A stretch of 15,704 bases of DNA from DASQTB01 sp035642095 (lineage in GTDB: Bacteria; Actinomycetota; UBA4738; CALAEC01): contig DASQTB010000028.1 of NCBI GenBank assembly GCA_035642095.1, positions 1-15,704 of the forward strand, in the 5' to 3' direction. Position numbers and translations under genes: made by a program. Of the stretch, positions 6,676 to 13,773 are shown piece after piece. Under the pieces are notes generated by a model, which searched no databases, had not been told where the DNA came from, and saw only the letters and a list, made by a program, of their open reading frames with translations. Each line of letters starts with the position of its first letter. The stretch's first letter is position 1.

Positions 6676-8936
6676 GGCAGGATCGCCTCCAGGAGGCGGA
6701 CGGCACCCGTCTTGTCGAGGGGCTCGTTGCCGTTCCCGCACTTCGGCGATTGCACGCACGAGGGACACCCCGACCCGCAGGGACACACCCGGATCGCTTC
6801 GAGCGTTGCCCCCAGCCAGCGCTCCGAGGCAGCGAATCCCCGCTCGGTGATCCCGGCCCCGCCGGGGTAACCGTCGTAGATGAAGATGGCGCAACTTCCC
6901 GTGTCGGGATGGAGCGCGGTGGAAACGCCCCCGATGTCCCACCGGTCACACGTGGCCACCAGCGGGAGGAGTCCGATGGCGGCATGCTCGGCGGCATGGG
7001 CCGCGCCCGGGAGCGCCGCCGGGGTCACCGTGGCCCGGGCGATGACCTGGTCGGGGACGGCCCACCACACCGACCGGGTGTCGAGGACCTGGGGCGGAAG
7101 GGCCAGGGGGACCTCGTCGAGGATCTCCCCGGTGAGGTGGAGCTTTCGCACGAACCCGACCACGTGGTTCGTGACCCGGGCGTCCCCGAAGAACATCGGG
7201 GTTTCTCCCAGCTTCGACTCGGTCAGCACGCCCAGGACCTCGATGTCGGTGATGTCGCGGGTCTGCGTGTACCAATCGGCGTCGCTCGTTCGGACGAGCG
7301 CGACGTGACGCTCCAGATCCAGTTCCGCCACCTCGTACTGCTCTCCCTGGTGGAGATAGATCGCCCCTGGGTGAACCTGGACGAACGCTCGGGCCTCGTC
7401 GACCGTGCCCAGCAGGCTCCCCGTGCCGGCCTCGACGATCATGAACAGCCGCCCGGACGCCGACCGGATATCGACGGCTTGGTGGGGGGCGGGTCCGGCC
7501 CGGTGGTGGAGCCGGCCGCGCCGCTCCACCAGTTCGCCCCGGTCCACGAGGTCGGCCACCACCGGCGGCGCTCCATCGCCGAAGAACGAGGCCTCGTCGG
7601 GGGCCAGGGGATGCTCCCGGGCGGCACAGCCCAGGTGGGGTCCCAGGACGTAGCGGTTGGTCGGGTCGATGACGGCGTCCTCGGGGGGCTTCCGGAACAG
7701 ATCCTCCGGATGGGTCACCAGGTACTGGTCGAGGGGATCGTCCTGGGCGACCAGGACGGCCAACGAGGACTCCGCTCGTCGCCCGGCCCGCCCGGCCTGC
7801 TGCCACATCGACGCCCGGGTCCCCGGATAACCGGCCAGGATCGCCGCATCGAGCGAGCCGATGTCGATCCCCAGCTCGAGGGCCGTGGTCGACGCCACGG
7901 CCAGGAGGTCGCCCTCCGCCAGGGCCCGCTCCAGGGCCCGTCGTTCCTCCGGCAGGTATCCGGCGCGGTACGCCTTGACCCGACCCTGGACCGCCGGCGG
8001 GAGGCTTCGGCGGACCGCGTCGGCCAGGATCTCGGCGGCCCGGCGGGACCGGGCGAACCCGATCGTTCGGGTTTCCTCTTCTACAAGGCGGCCCAGCAGG
8101 AGCGCGGCCTCGGTGATGGCGCTGCCCCGGGCCCCGCTCTCGTCGTCCAGGAGCGGAGGGTTCCACAGCGCGAACAGCTTTTCCCCACGAGGTGACGCGT
8201 CCTCGGTCACCGCGTGGAAGGGCAGGCCGGCGAGCCGCTCCGCCAGCTCGCCGGGGTTCCCGATGGTGGCCGAGGCCATCACGAACCGGGGATGGCCACC
8301 GTAGTGGGCGGCCAGCCTCCTGAGCCGGCGTAGCACCATCGCCACGTGGGACCCGAACACCCCCCGGCACACGTGCGCCTCGTCGACCACCACGAAGGCG
8401 AGTCGGAGGAGAAAGTCCGCCCACCGGGCGTGGCCCGGGAGGATCCCCGCGTGGAGCATGTCCGGGTTCGTGAGGATCACGTTGGCCGTGCGCCGGATCA
8501 GGGGTCGTTCCTCGGAGGGCGTGTCGCCGTCGTACACGGCGGCCCGGATCTGGGGAAGTCGAAGGGCGCGCAGCTGCCGCAGCTGGTCTCGAGCCAGCGC
8601 CTTCGTGGGGAACACGAATATCGCGGTGCTACGGCGATCCGCCACGGCAGCCCGGGCGAACGCCAGGTCGTACACGAGCGTCTTGCCGCTGGCCGTGCCG
8701 GTGGCCACGATGACGTTCCGCCCCTCGTCCAGGCGGTGGAGGGCGTCGCGCTGATGCGGGTACAGGCCGGGGATGCCCAGGAGGCGGAGGCGATCGGGGA
8801 TCGGATCCGGGAGCTCGGGAACCGGGGCCACGCCGGGATCCCGGGCCGGGAGAGCCTCCACGTGAGCCAGGCGGTCGTGCAACGCGTCGTCTGCTCGGAT
8901 CAGGTCCAGGAACGCCCGGGCATCCACCTCGATCAT
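6672..8936 (-). CDS. mrfA: DEAH-box helicase with DUF1998 zinc domain, MrfA/SftH type
   Basis: This is a 754-residue superfamily 2 helicase. Visible motifs are the Q-motif region YPHQRDAL (59-66), Walker A ATGTASGKT (78-86), FPTKALARDQ (109-118), Walker B VVDEAH (183-188), motif III SAT (222-224), STTALELGIDIG (349-360) and motif VI QQAGRAGR (379-386). The C-terminal DUF1998-type region ends in a cysteine cluster (C718, C720, C724, C727, C733) expected to bind zinc. Family members are B. subtilis MrfA (YprA; mitomycin repair) and mycobacterial SftH; they are 3'-5' DNA helicases or translocases. ATG at 8936 is the first start in frame; no clear ribosome site or -10 box is seen. It is divergent from the antiporter with 48 bases between them. 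The next gene starts within its stop codon. Confidence 0.95.
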   Translation of the reverse strand: MIEVDARAFLDLIRADDALHDRLAHVEALPARDPGVAPVPELPDPIPDRLRLLGIPGLYPHQRDALHRLDEGRNVIVATGTASGKTLVYDLAFARAAVADRRSTAIFVFPTKALARDQLRQLRALRLPQIRAAVYDGDTPSEERPLIRRTANVILTNPDMLHAGILPGHARWADFLLRLAFVVVDEAHVCRGVFGSHVAMVLRRLRRLAAHYGGHPRFVMASATIGNPGELAERLAGLPFHAVTEDASPRGEKLFALWNPPLLDDESGARGSAITEAALLLGRLVEEETRTIGFARSRRAAEILADAVRRSLPPAVQGRVKAYRAGYLPEERRALERALAEGDLLAVASTTALELGIDIGSLDAAILAGYPGTRASMWQQAGRAGRRAESSLAVLVAQDDPLDQYLVTHPEDLFRKPPEDAVIDPTNRYVLGPHLGCAAREHPLAPDEASFFGDGAPPVVADLVDRGELVERRGRLHHRAGPAPHQAVDIRSASGRLFMIVEAGTGSLLGTVDEARAFVQVHPGAIYLHQGEQYEVAELDLERHVALVRTSDADWYTQTRDITDIEVLGVLTESKLGETPMFFGDARVTNHVVGFVRKLHLTGEILDEVPLALPPQVLDTRSVWWAVPDQVIARATVTPAALPGAAHAAEHAAIGLLPLVATCDRWDIGGVSTALHPDTGSCAIFIYDGYPGGAGITERGFAASERWLGATLEAIRVCPCGSGCPSCVQSPKCGNGNEPLDKTGAVRLLEAILP

Positions 8937-8945
8937 GGTGCCACG

Positions 8946-8975
8946 TTGGTTCGACCGTCGGGCCGCGGGTATCCT
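8946..8975 (+). promoter_or_regulatory. Promoter for a leaderless antiporter transcript
   Basis: TTGGTT (8946-8951), an 18-base spacer and TATCCT (8970-8975) lie nine bases before the ATG at 8985. The whole promoter sits in the 48-base gap between two divergent start codons. There is no ribosome site before the ATG. Confidence 0.6.
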
Positions 8976-8984
8976 CCCAGGCCG

Positions 8985-10223
8985 ATGGCCACGGCGCGCC
9001 CGACCCTCCTGCGGCCCTCGTTCCTCCTGGCTCTGCTGTCACCGCTTCCCGGTCTGGCCGCCCGCATGAGCATCATCCACGCGCCGCTCCTTGTAGAGAC
9101 GTTGTTCTTCGGCCTGGCCATCCTCGGTGCGGCATTCCTGCTGTCGTGGGCCGCCGAGGTGGCCCAGCTCGACATCTCGCAGACGCTGGCCATCGCCGTC
9201 CTGGCGCTCATCGCTGTGCTTCCCGAGTACGCCGTCGACCTGGTGCTGGCGTACCGGGGAGGGCAGGGAGACGAGGAGAGCCGCCACCTCGCGGTGGCCA
9301 ACATGACCGGAGCGAACCGGTTGCTGATCGGGATCGGCTGGGCCACCGTGGTGCTGGTCTTCTGGGCCAAGGCTCGACGGCGGAAGGTCGAGCTTCGTCG
9401 GGAGCAGCGCACAGACGTGGGGTTCCTCTTGGTGGCCACGCTGTGGGCGTTCACCATCCCGATCCGGGGTCAGCTGTCGCTCCTCGACCTGGCGGTTCTG
9501 GGGATCCTGTTCGTGGCGTACATCATCCGGGCGGCCCGAGAGGAGGTGGAGGAGCCCGACCTGATTGGGGCCGCGGGTGCGCTGGGCGCGCTCCCCCGGA
9601 TCCCCCGACGGGTCACCACGGTCCTGCTGTTCCTGTACTCGGCGTCGGCGATCCTCCTGGTCGCCGAGCCGTTCGCGGAGGGGCTCAAGGAGATCGGCAC
9701 GGAGTTCGGGATCAGTCGGTTCCTGCTGATCCAGTGGGTGGCGCCGCTCGCGTCCGAGGCCCCGGAGATGATCATCGCCATCCTGTTCACCCTGCGGCTC
9801 AAGGCCCAGGCCGGGTTGGGCACGCTGATCTCCTCGAAGGTCAACCAGTGGACGCTCCTGGTCGGCACGTTGCCGCTGGTGTACGGGATCGCCGGAGGCG
9901 GGGGCGGAGGCTTCTTCACGCCGATGCGGATGGATGCTCGGCAGATCGAGGAGGTGTTCCTCACCGCGGCGCAGTCGCTGTTCGCCGTGGCGGTGATCGC
10001 CAACCTGGCCATCGGGCGGGCGGAGGCGATCGGCCTGCTGGTGCTGTTCTTCGGCCAGTTCGCCGTCCCCGTTCCGGCGGTGCGGATCGGATTCGGGATC
10101 CTGTACATCGCGCTGGCAGTTGGCATCTTCCTGTTCGACGCGTCGAGCCGACGCGACCTGGGGCGATCGATCCTGTACGTGTTTCGGCCCGGCCGCAGGA
10201 GGGCGATGAACGAGGCCGGTTAG
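8985..10223 (+). CDS. Sodium/calcium exchanger family (CaCA) antiporter
   Basis: This 412-residue membrane protein carries the two inverted alpha repeats of the cation/Ca2+ exchanger superfamily. Alpha-1 is ALIAVLPEYAVDLVLAY (74-90) followed by ANMTGANRLLIGIG (105-118). Alpha-2 is PLASEAPEMIIAI (254-266) followed by SSKVNQWTLLVG (283-294). The acidic residues E81, E258 and E261 lie where ions are bound in the family. About ten hydrophobic helices are visible, with a central charged loop near 183-210 and a glycine run (GGGGGG) at 304-309. Calcium/cation efflux in exchange for Na+ or H+ is expected, but ion choice cannot be read from sequence. ATG 8985 is supported by the -10 box nine bases upstream; a second ATG at 9066 (M28) is possible. 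Its stop interlocks with the convergent LCP gene. Confidence 0.92.
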   Translation: MATARPTLLRPSFLLALLSPLPGLAARMSIIHAPLLVETLFFGLAILGAAFLLSWAAEVAQLDISQTLAIAVLALIAVLPEYAVDLVLAYRGGQGDEESRHLAVANMTGANRLLIGIGWATVVLVFWAKARRRKVELRREQRTDVGFLLVATLWAFTIPIRGQLSLLDLAVLGILFVAYIIRAAREEVEEPDLIGAAGALGALPRIPRRVTTVLLFLYSASAILLVAEPFAEGLKEIGTEFGISRFLLIQWVAPLASEAPEMIIAILFTLRLKAQAGLGTLISSKVNQWTLLVGTLPLVYGIAGGGGGGFFTPMRMDARQIEEVFLTAAQSLFAVAVIANLAIGRAEAIGLLVLFFGQFAVPVPAVRIGFGILYIALAVGIFLFDASSRRDLGRSILYVFRPGRRRAMNEAG

Positions 10224-11143
10224 GCCGAAGGCTCCAGCAGTCCGTCGTCGGCGATGTCGGCGAAGACGGCGTCGGCCTCGCTTCCCAGCTGGACGACGCT
10301 CGCCTCTCCGGCGAAGCCGATCCCGCCGGGGGTTACCCGGTTGACGACCCGGTTCGGCTCGATCGTCAACGCAGCCAGGGCCAGATCGAACACCTCGCCG
10401 GCGGAGAGCTCCGTCTGGATGTTCCGCAGTCCGGAGGTCAGCCAGGTGAACAGGCTCAGGGGGTCACGTCGGACGTCCTTCCGAAGCCGTTCCAGCGCGC
10501 CGAGGATGAGACTCCCCTGATTCTCGGACCGGCTGAAGTCTCCGTTCGGCGTGTCCTTCCGGTTCCGGGCGAAGGCCAGCGCTTGCTTCCCGTCGAGCAT
10601 CTGGGGGCCGGGGGAGAAGACGGCTCCGGAAGCCGCATCGTTCATGGCATAGGGGATCTCGACCTCGATCCCGCCCACGCCGTTGACCATGCGGCGAAGC
10701 CCGTGGAACGACGTCAGGAGGTAGTAGTCGATGTCGACGCCCACCAGCTCTTCCACGGTCTCGACCACCAGCTCGGGGCCGCCCTCGTACAGTGAGTCGT
10801 TGATCTTCCGGGTCCCCACCCCGGGAACGTCGACGTAGGAGTCTCGAGGAAGCCCCAGGATCGAGGCACCCTGCTTCCGGGGGTTCACCCCGATCAGGTG
10901 GATCGAGTCCGCCAGGCACTTCTCCACCGGCTCGCACACGCCGGGCCGGGCGTCGCTGCCGATGGCCAGGACGAAGATGGGGCGCTTGCCGTCGAAACCC
11001 GGAAGGAAGGACGCCTGGCCGGCGTGTCCGAGCTGCATCGGGGAAGGGGTCTGGGCACGGGCGGGCGGCTCGGCCAGCAGGGCACCGGCCACGATCCAGC
11101 CCACGAGCCCTCCCAGGACGGCGAGGATGGCCGCCTTCCTCAT
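10220..11143 (-). CDS. LCP (LytR-CpsA-Psr) family cell-wall polymer ligase
   Basis: This is a 307-residue membrane-anchored LCP phosphotransferase, the family that transfers lipid-linked glycopolymers to peptidoglycan on the outer face. Residues 4-24 form the signal anchor. The LCP core follows: FVLAIGSDAR (57-66), DSIHLIGVNP (79-88), ILGLPRDSYVDVPG (95-108), KINDSLYEGG (112-121), VDIDYYLLTSFHGLRRMVNGVGGIEVEIP (135-163, quoted in part) and RNRKDTP-NGDFSRSENQ (192-208). The catalytic-site arginines and aspartates (D64, R100, D101, R192, R194, D201, R204) are present; the usual final RQ pair is NQ. C70 and C76 could form a disulfide. The ATG overlaps the preceding stop as ATGA, so it is coupled to the membrane protein upstream. 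Actinobacterial LCPs attach arabinogalactan or teichoic-type polymers; the substrate here is unknown. Confidence 0.93.
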   Translation of the reverse strand: MRKAAILAVLGGLVGWIVAGALLAEPPARAQTPSPMQLGHAGQASFLPGFDGKRPIFVLAIGSDARPGVCEPVEKCLADSIHLIGVNPRKQGASILGLPRDSYVDVPGVGTRKINDSLYEGGPELVVETVEELVGVDIDYYLLTSFHGLRRMVNGVGGIEVEIPYAMNDAASGAVFSPGPQMLDGKQALAFARNRKDTPNGDFSRSENQGSLILGALERLRKDVRRDPLSLFTWLTSGLRNIQTELSAGEVFDLALAALTIEPNRVVNRVTPGGIGFAGEASVVQLGSEADAVFADIADDGLLEPSA

Positions 11144-11820
11144 GGTGTGGGCTCTGCGGTCGGGCCGGTGGTGGGGCCCCCCTTGGCTCGCCTTCCGGGC
11201 TGGACGACGCCGTCGACCTCGTACCCCACGATGACCCACCGGTCGTCGTCCTGCTCGAGGTAGAAGGTCCCGTCGTGGAGGACGAACAAGGGATCACCGC
11301 CGTCGAACTCGCCGTCGGCCACGAACTTCGTGGTGGCCACCGCGCCGGCCGGCTGTGCTTCGGCATCGACCAGGAACCTGACGTCCAGCTTGCCCACCAC
11401 GGGCTGGACGAAGGCGATCTGCTGGGCCTCGCCGCCCAGGGTCAGGAACGGGAGGTCGGCCTCAGCCTGCTTCGCCGCGGCCCGGTCGAACTGCTCCAGG
11501 ACCTCCGGGAAGGTTCCGTCCTCCCACTTGTCGGGATCGACGAAGCCGGCCACGTACAGAGCGTCCAGGGTCTCGTGCACACTCTCTGCGGCGTCATCCA
11601 GATCGCTCTCCTCCTCGCCCACGGATGCCGCGTTCACCTTGCGGAGCTCGAAGGAGAAGTCAGTGGTCCTCGCCTGCTCGGTGAGTGGGATGGGGGCGCC
11701 CTCACGGAGGAACAGGAACCACCCGCCGGCGCCGATCGCGCCGAGAGCCAGGATGACGGCGAGGACAACCGCGGCCCGGCGTCCTCCCCGCCCCTGTCGA
11801 TGGGCCCCTGGTCGAGCCAC
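11140..11820 (-). CDS. Single-pass membrane protein of unknown function, coupled to LCP
   Basis: This is a 226-residue protein that I cannot assign to a family. A basic cytoplasmic N-terminus (residues 1-15) precedes one strong transmembrane helix (about 16-38, AAVVLAVILALGAIGAGG onward). The outside domain of about 175 residues is acidic and mixed helical/strand, and a Pro/Thr/Gly tail ends the protein (GGPTTGPTAEPTP). The C-terminal strand-rich part (roughly 150-205, including DGTFYLEQDDDRWVIVGYEVDG) recalls NTF2-like or other small extracytoplasmic folds, which is only an impression. The start is GTG at 11820, with TAGCCT eight bases upstream, so the mRNA is probably leaderless. Its stop overlaps the LCP start (ATGA), which points to a joint role at the cell wall, for example as an accessory subunit; this is inference. 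Confidence 0.85.
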   Translation of the reverse strand: MARPGAHRQGRGGRRAAVVLAVILALGAIGAGGWFLFLREGAPIPLTEQARTTDFSFELRKVNAASVGEEESDLDDAAESVHETLDALYVAGFVDPDKWEDGTFPEVLEQFDRAAAKQAEADLPFLTLGGEAQQIAFVQPVVGKLDVRFLVDAEAQPAGAVATTKFVADGEFDGGDPLFVLHDGTFYLEQDDDRWVIVGYEVDGVVQPGRRAKGGPTTGPTAEPTP

Positions 11821-11828
11821 GGCCCGGC

Positions 11829-11834
11829 AGGCTA
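11829..11834 (-). promoter_or_regulatory. -10 box for the leaderless membrane protein-LCP operon
   Basis: On the minus strand TAGCCT (11834-11829) is eight bases upstream of the GTG at 11820. No ribosome site separates them and no good -35 element is seen. It lies in the 137-base divergent gap shared with the CBS-permease operon. Confidence 0.5.
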
Positions 11835-11880
11835 TCAGACCGGGAAGCGCCCTCCTCCGATTCGGCTGGCCCGATCGGGC

Positions 11881-11886
11881 TAAGAT
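11881..11886 (+). promoter_or_regulatory. -10 box for the CBS-permease operon
   Basis: TAAGAT would start transcription near 11893, giving a leader of about 65 bases that ends in a GGAGG ribosome site six bases before the ATG at 11958. No clear -35 element is visible. Confidence 0.45.
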
Positions 11887-11957
11887 TCCACCGTACGTGG
11901 GGTGCCGGGAAGCCTGGTCGGCGAACCGGTGCCCTCTTTCGTTCTCGGAGGTCGGAG

Positions 11958-12401
11958 ATGAAGGCCAGGGACCTGATGGTCGACGTGGCCACCGTGCGTC
12001 CGGAAGATCCGGCGGAGATCCTGGTGGAACTCCTCCGCGACCCGGAAGCCCGGGTGGTCGCGGTGGTGAAGGACGGCGGAGAGGCCGTCGGCATTCTCAC
12101 CGAGGAGGATCTCCTCGGTGCGCTCCTTCCCTCGTACGTCCTGGCGGACAAGTCGCTGGCCGGGGTGCTGGAGGAGAAAGCCGGGGAAACGTGCCGGCAG
12201 CGCCTGCACGGCCGGCGGATCAGCGACGTGGTTGACCTGCGACGTCGAGGCCGGCAGACCGTGGAGCCCGACGACACCTTGATCGAGGTGGGTGCGGCCA
12301 TGGCCCGGTCGAACGAGCCCGGCGTCCTGGTCGTTGAAGGGCGACAGGTCCTGGGAGCCATCACCGTCGGTCGGTTGCTCGAGGCCCTGCTTCGGCGATG
12401 A
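11958..12401 (+). CDS. Two-CBS-domain protein
   Basis: This 147-residue protein consists almost entirely of a CBS (Bateman) pair. The first domain covers about residues 1-60 (MKARDLMVDVATVRPED at the start; VVAVVKDGGEAVGILTEEDLL at 33-53, quoted in part). The second covers about 85-145 (ISDVVDL; TVEPDDTLIEVGAAM at 101-115; VLGAITVGRLLEAL at 131-144). CBS pairs usually bind adenosine nucleotides and switch a partner protein. The obvious partner is the permease that begins inside its stop codon (ATGA, 12398-12401), so it probably acts as a regulatory subunit or sensor in the cytoplasm; this is inference. The ATG is chosen because of the GGAGG ribosome site six bases upstream. Confidence 0.92.
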   Translation: MKARDLMVDVATVRPEDPAEILVELLRDPEARVVAVVKDGGEAVGILTEEDLLGALLPSYVLADKSLAGVLEEKAGETCRQRLHGRRISDVVDLRRRGRQTVEPDDTLIEVGAAMARSNEPGVLVVEGRQVLGAITVGRLLEALLRR

Positions 12402-13678
12402 CGATCGCGGCCGTCGCCGTGTTCGTCGGCGTGTACGCGCTGATCGCCACCGAGCGCGTGCATCGGGTGGTCGCCGCCCTGGCCGGGGCGGCGGTCATGC
12501 TCGTCCTCCAGATCATCGACGCGGAGGACGCGTTCCATGGCGTCGACACCGGGGTCGATTGGGAAGTCATCTTCCTTCTGCTAGGGATGATGCTGCTGGT
12601 GGCGGTGGTTCGCCGGACGGGCCTGTTCGAATACCTGGCGATCTGGTCCGCCAAGCGGGCTAGGGGACGCCCCTACCGGATCCTGGTGATCCTGTGCCTG
12701 GTCACCGCGATTGCCTCGGCGCTCCTCGACAATGTGACCACCGTGCTCCTGGTCGCACCGGTCACCGTTCTGATCGCCGAGCGACTGGGGACCAGTCCGG
12801 TGCCCTACCTCATCGCCGAGGTCCTGGCGTCGAACATCGGAGGAACGGCCACGCTGGTGGGGGATCCCCCGAACATCATCATCGGCTCACGAGCCGGGCT
12901 CTCCTACACGGACTTCCTGGTCAACCTGGGCCCCATCGCCCTCCTGATCCTGATCATCTTCCTGATCCTGGCTCGGGCTCTGTTCCGGTCGGACCTGACG
13001 GCCGACCCCGATCGGGTCACCGAGGTCATGGAGCTCGACGAGCGCGAAGCGATCCAGGATCCGGGTCTCCTCATCCGCTCCGGCATCGTCCTCGGGGCCG
13101 TGACGGTGGGGTTCCTCCTGCACTCGATCCTTCACTACGACCCGGCAATCATCGCCCTCCTCGGGGCCGGTGTGCTGCTCGCGGTCGCGTCGCTCGAATT
13201 CGGGGAGCTGGCTCGAGACGTCGAGTGGGAAACCCTGGTCTTCTTCGCAGGCCTGTTCATCATGGTGGGGGCTCTGGTCAAGGTGGGAGTGATCGAGAAC
13301 GTCGCCCGGATGGCCGCAGATGCCACCGGGGGAAGCGCCCTCCTGGCGGCCATGCTCGTTCTCGTCGTGTCCGCTGTGCTGTCTGGGGTCGTGGACAACA
13401 TCCCGTACGTGGCGGCCATGGCTCCCGTGGTGGCCAGCCTGACGGCCGGCCCGTCCGGCGGGGAGGTGCTGTGGTGGGCCCTGGCGCTAGGAGCCGACCT
13501 GGGGGGAAACGCCACGGCCGTGGGGGCCAGCGCCAACGTCGTCGTGCTGGGCATCGCCGACAGGTCCGGCTATCCGATCCGATTCGTCCACTTCCTGAAG
13601 TACGGGGTGCTGGTAACCGCGATCTCGATCCTGGTCGCTGCCGCCTACCTCTGGATCCGGTACTTCGTGTTCAGCTGA
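12398..13678 (+). CDS. ArsB/NhaD/SLC13-type (IT superfamily) permease
   Basis: This 426-residue membrane protein has about 11-12 hydrophobic helices and the two-fold repeat of the ion-transporter (IT) superfamily. The first half contains LLDNVTTVLLVAPV (109-122) and ASNIGGTATLVGDPPNIII (144-162). The second half contains GVVDNIPYVAAMAPV and GADLGGNATAVGASANVVVLG. The DN...P and (N)xGGxATxxG...N motifs are the substrate and sodium sites in relatives. The P-protein/ArsB/NhaD branch fits best, so arsenite or Na+/H+ exchange or organic-anion transport are all possible; no ars genes are nearby, which weakens arsenite resistance. The start ATG overlaps the CBS-protein stop (ATGA), so translation is coupled and the CBS protein may control transport. 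Confidence 0.9.
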   Translation: MTIAAVAVFVGVYALIATERVHRVVAALAGAAVMLVLQIIDAEDAFHGVDTGVDWEVIFLLLGMMLLVAVVRRTGLFEYLAIWSAKRARGRPYRILVILCLVTAIASALLDNVTTVLLVAPVTVLIAERLGTSPVPYLIAEVLASNIGGTATLVGDPPNIIIGSRAGLSYTDFLVNLGPIALLILIIFLILARALFRSDLTADPDRVTEVMELDEREAIQDPGLLIRSGIVLGAVTVGFLLHSILHYDPAIIALLGAGVLLAVASLEFGELARDVEWETLVFFAGLFIMVGALVKVGVIENVARMAADATGGSALLAAMLVLVVSAVLSGVVDNIPYVAAMAPVVASLTAGPSGGEVLWWALALGADLGGNATAVGASANVVVLGIADRSGYPIRFVHFLKYGVLVTAISILVAAAYLWIRYFVFS

Positions 13679-13712
13679 GCGGTTCCTCCGGGGGGGCTGG
13701 GGAGGGCTAGGC

Positions 13713-13718
13713 TATAAT
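13713..13718 (+). promoter_or_regulatory. Consensus -10 box for the pyrophosphatase gene
   Basis: A perfect TATAAT, rare in DNA this GC-rich, lies 35 bases after the permease stop. The start would be near 13725, leaving a leader of about 50 bases. The region 17-18 bases upstream is a G-run with no -35 match. The leader contains the palindrome CTACGTAG (13742-13749) abutting GACGTC (13749-13754). Confidence 0.6.
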
Positions 13719-13773
13719 CCGGCGTCCCACCGGTCCGACCCCTACGTAGACGTCCCGAGGAGGAGCACCGACG

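Noticed and set aside
6750..8195. Long open frame antisense to the helicase gene
   Set aside because: The helicase on the other strand has every SF2 motif in order; the antisense translation is low-complexity and matches nothing I know.
8346..8984. N-terminal extension of the antiporter reading frame
   Set aside because: The extension is antisense to the helicase start region and has no membrane character. The ATG at 8985 has a promoter box right before it and begins just ahead of the first helix.
9146..10795. Long plus-strand frame spanning the antiporter end and the LCP gene
   Set aside because: It runs out of frame through one real gene and antisense through another, with a Gly/Arg-rich translation and no start signal.
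13685..13705. CCTCC...GGAGG inverted repeat after the permease stop as a terminator
   Set aside because: The stem is only five base pairs in a G-run and has no following T-tract, so it is not convincing as an intrinsic terminator.
12694..13710. Second plus-strand frame inside the permease gene
   Set aside because: It is a frame shift of the permease with Arg/Gly/His-rich translation and no hydrophobic helices or ribosome site.
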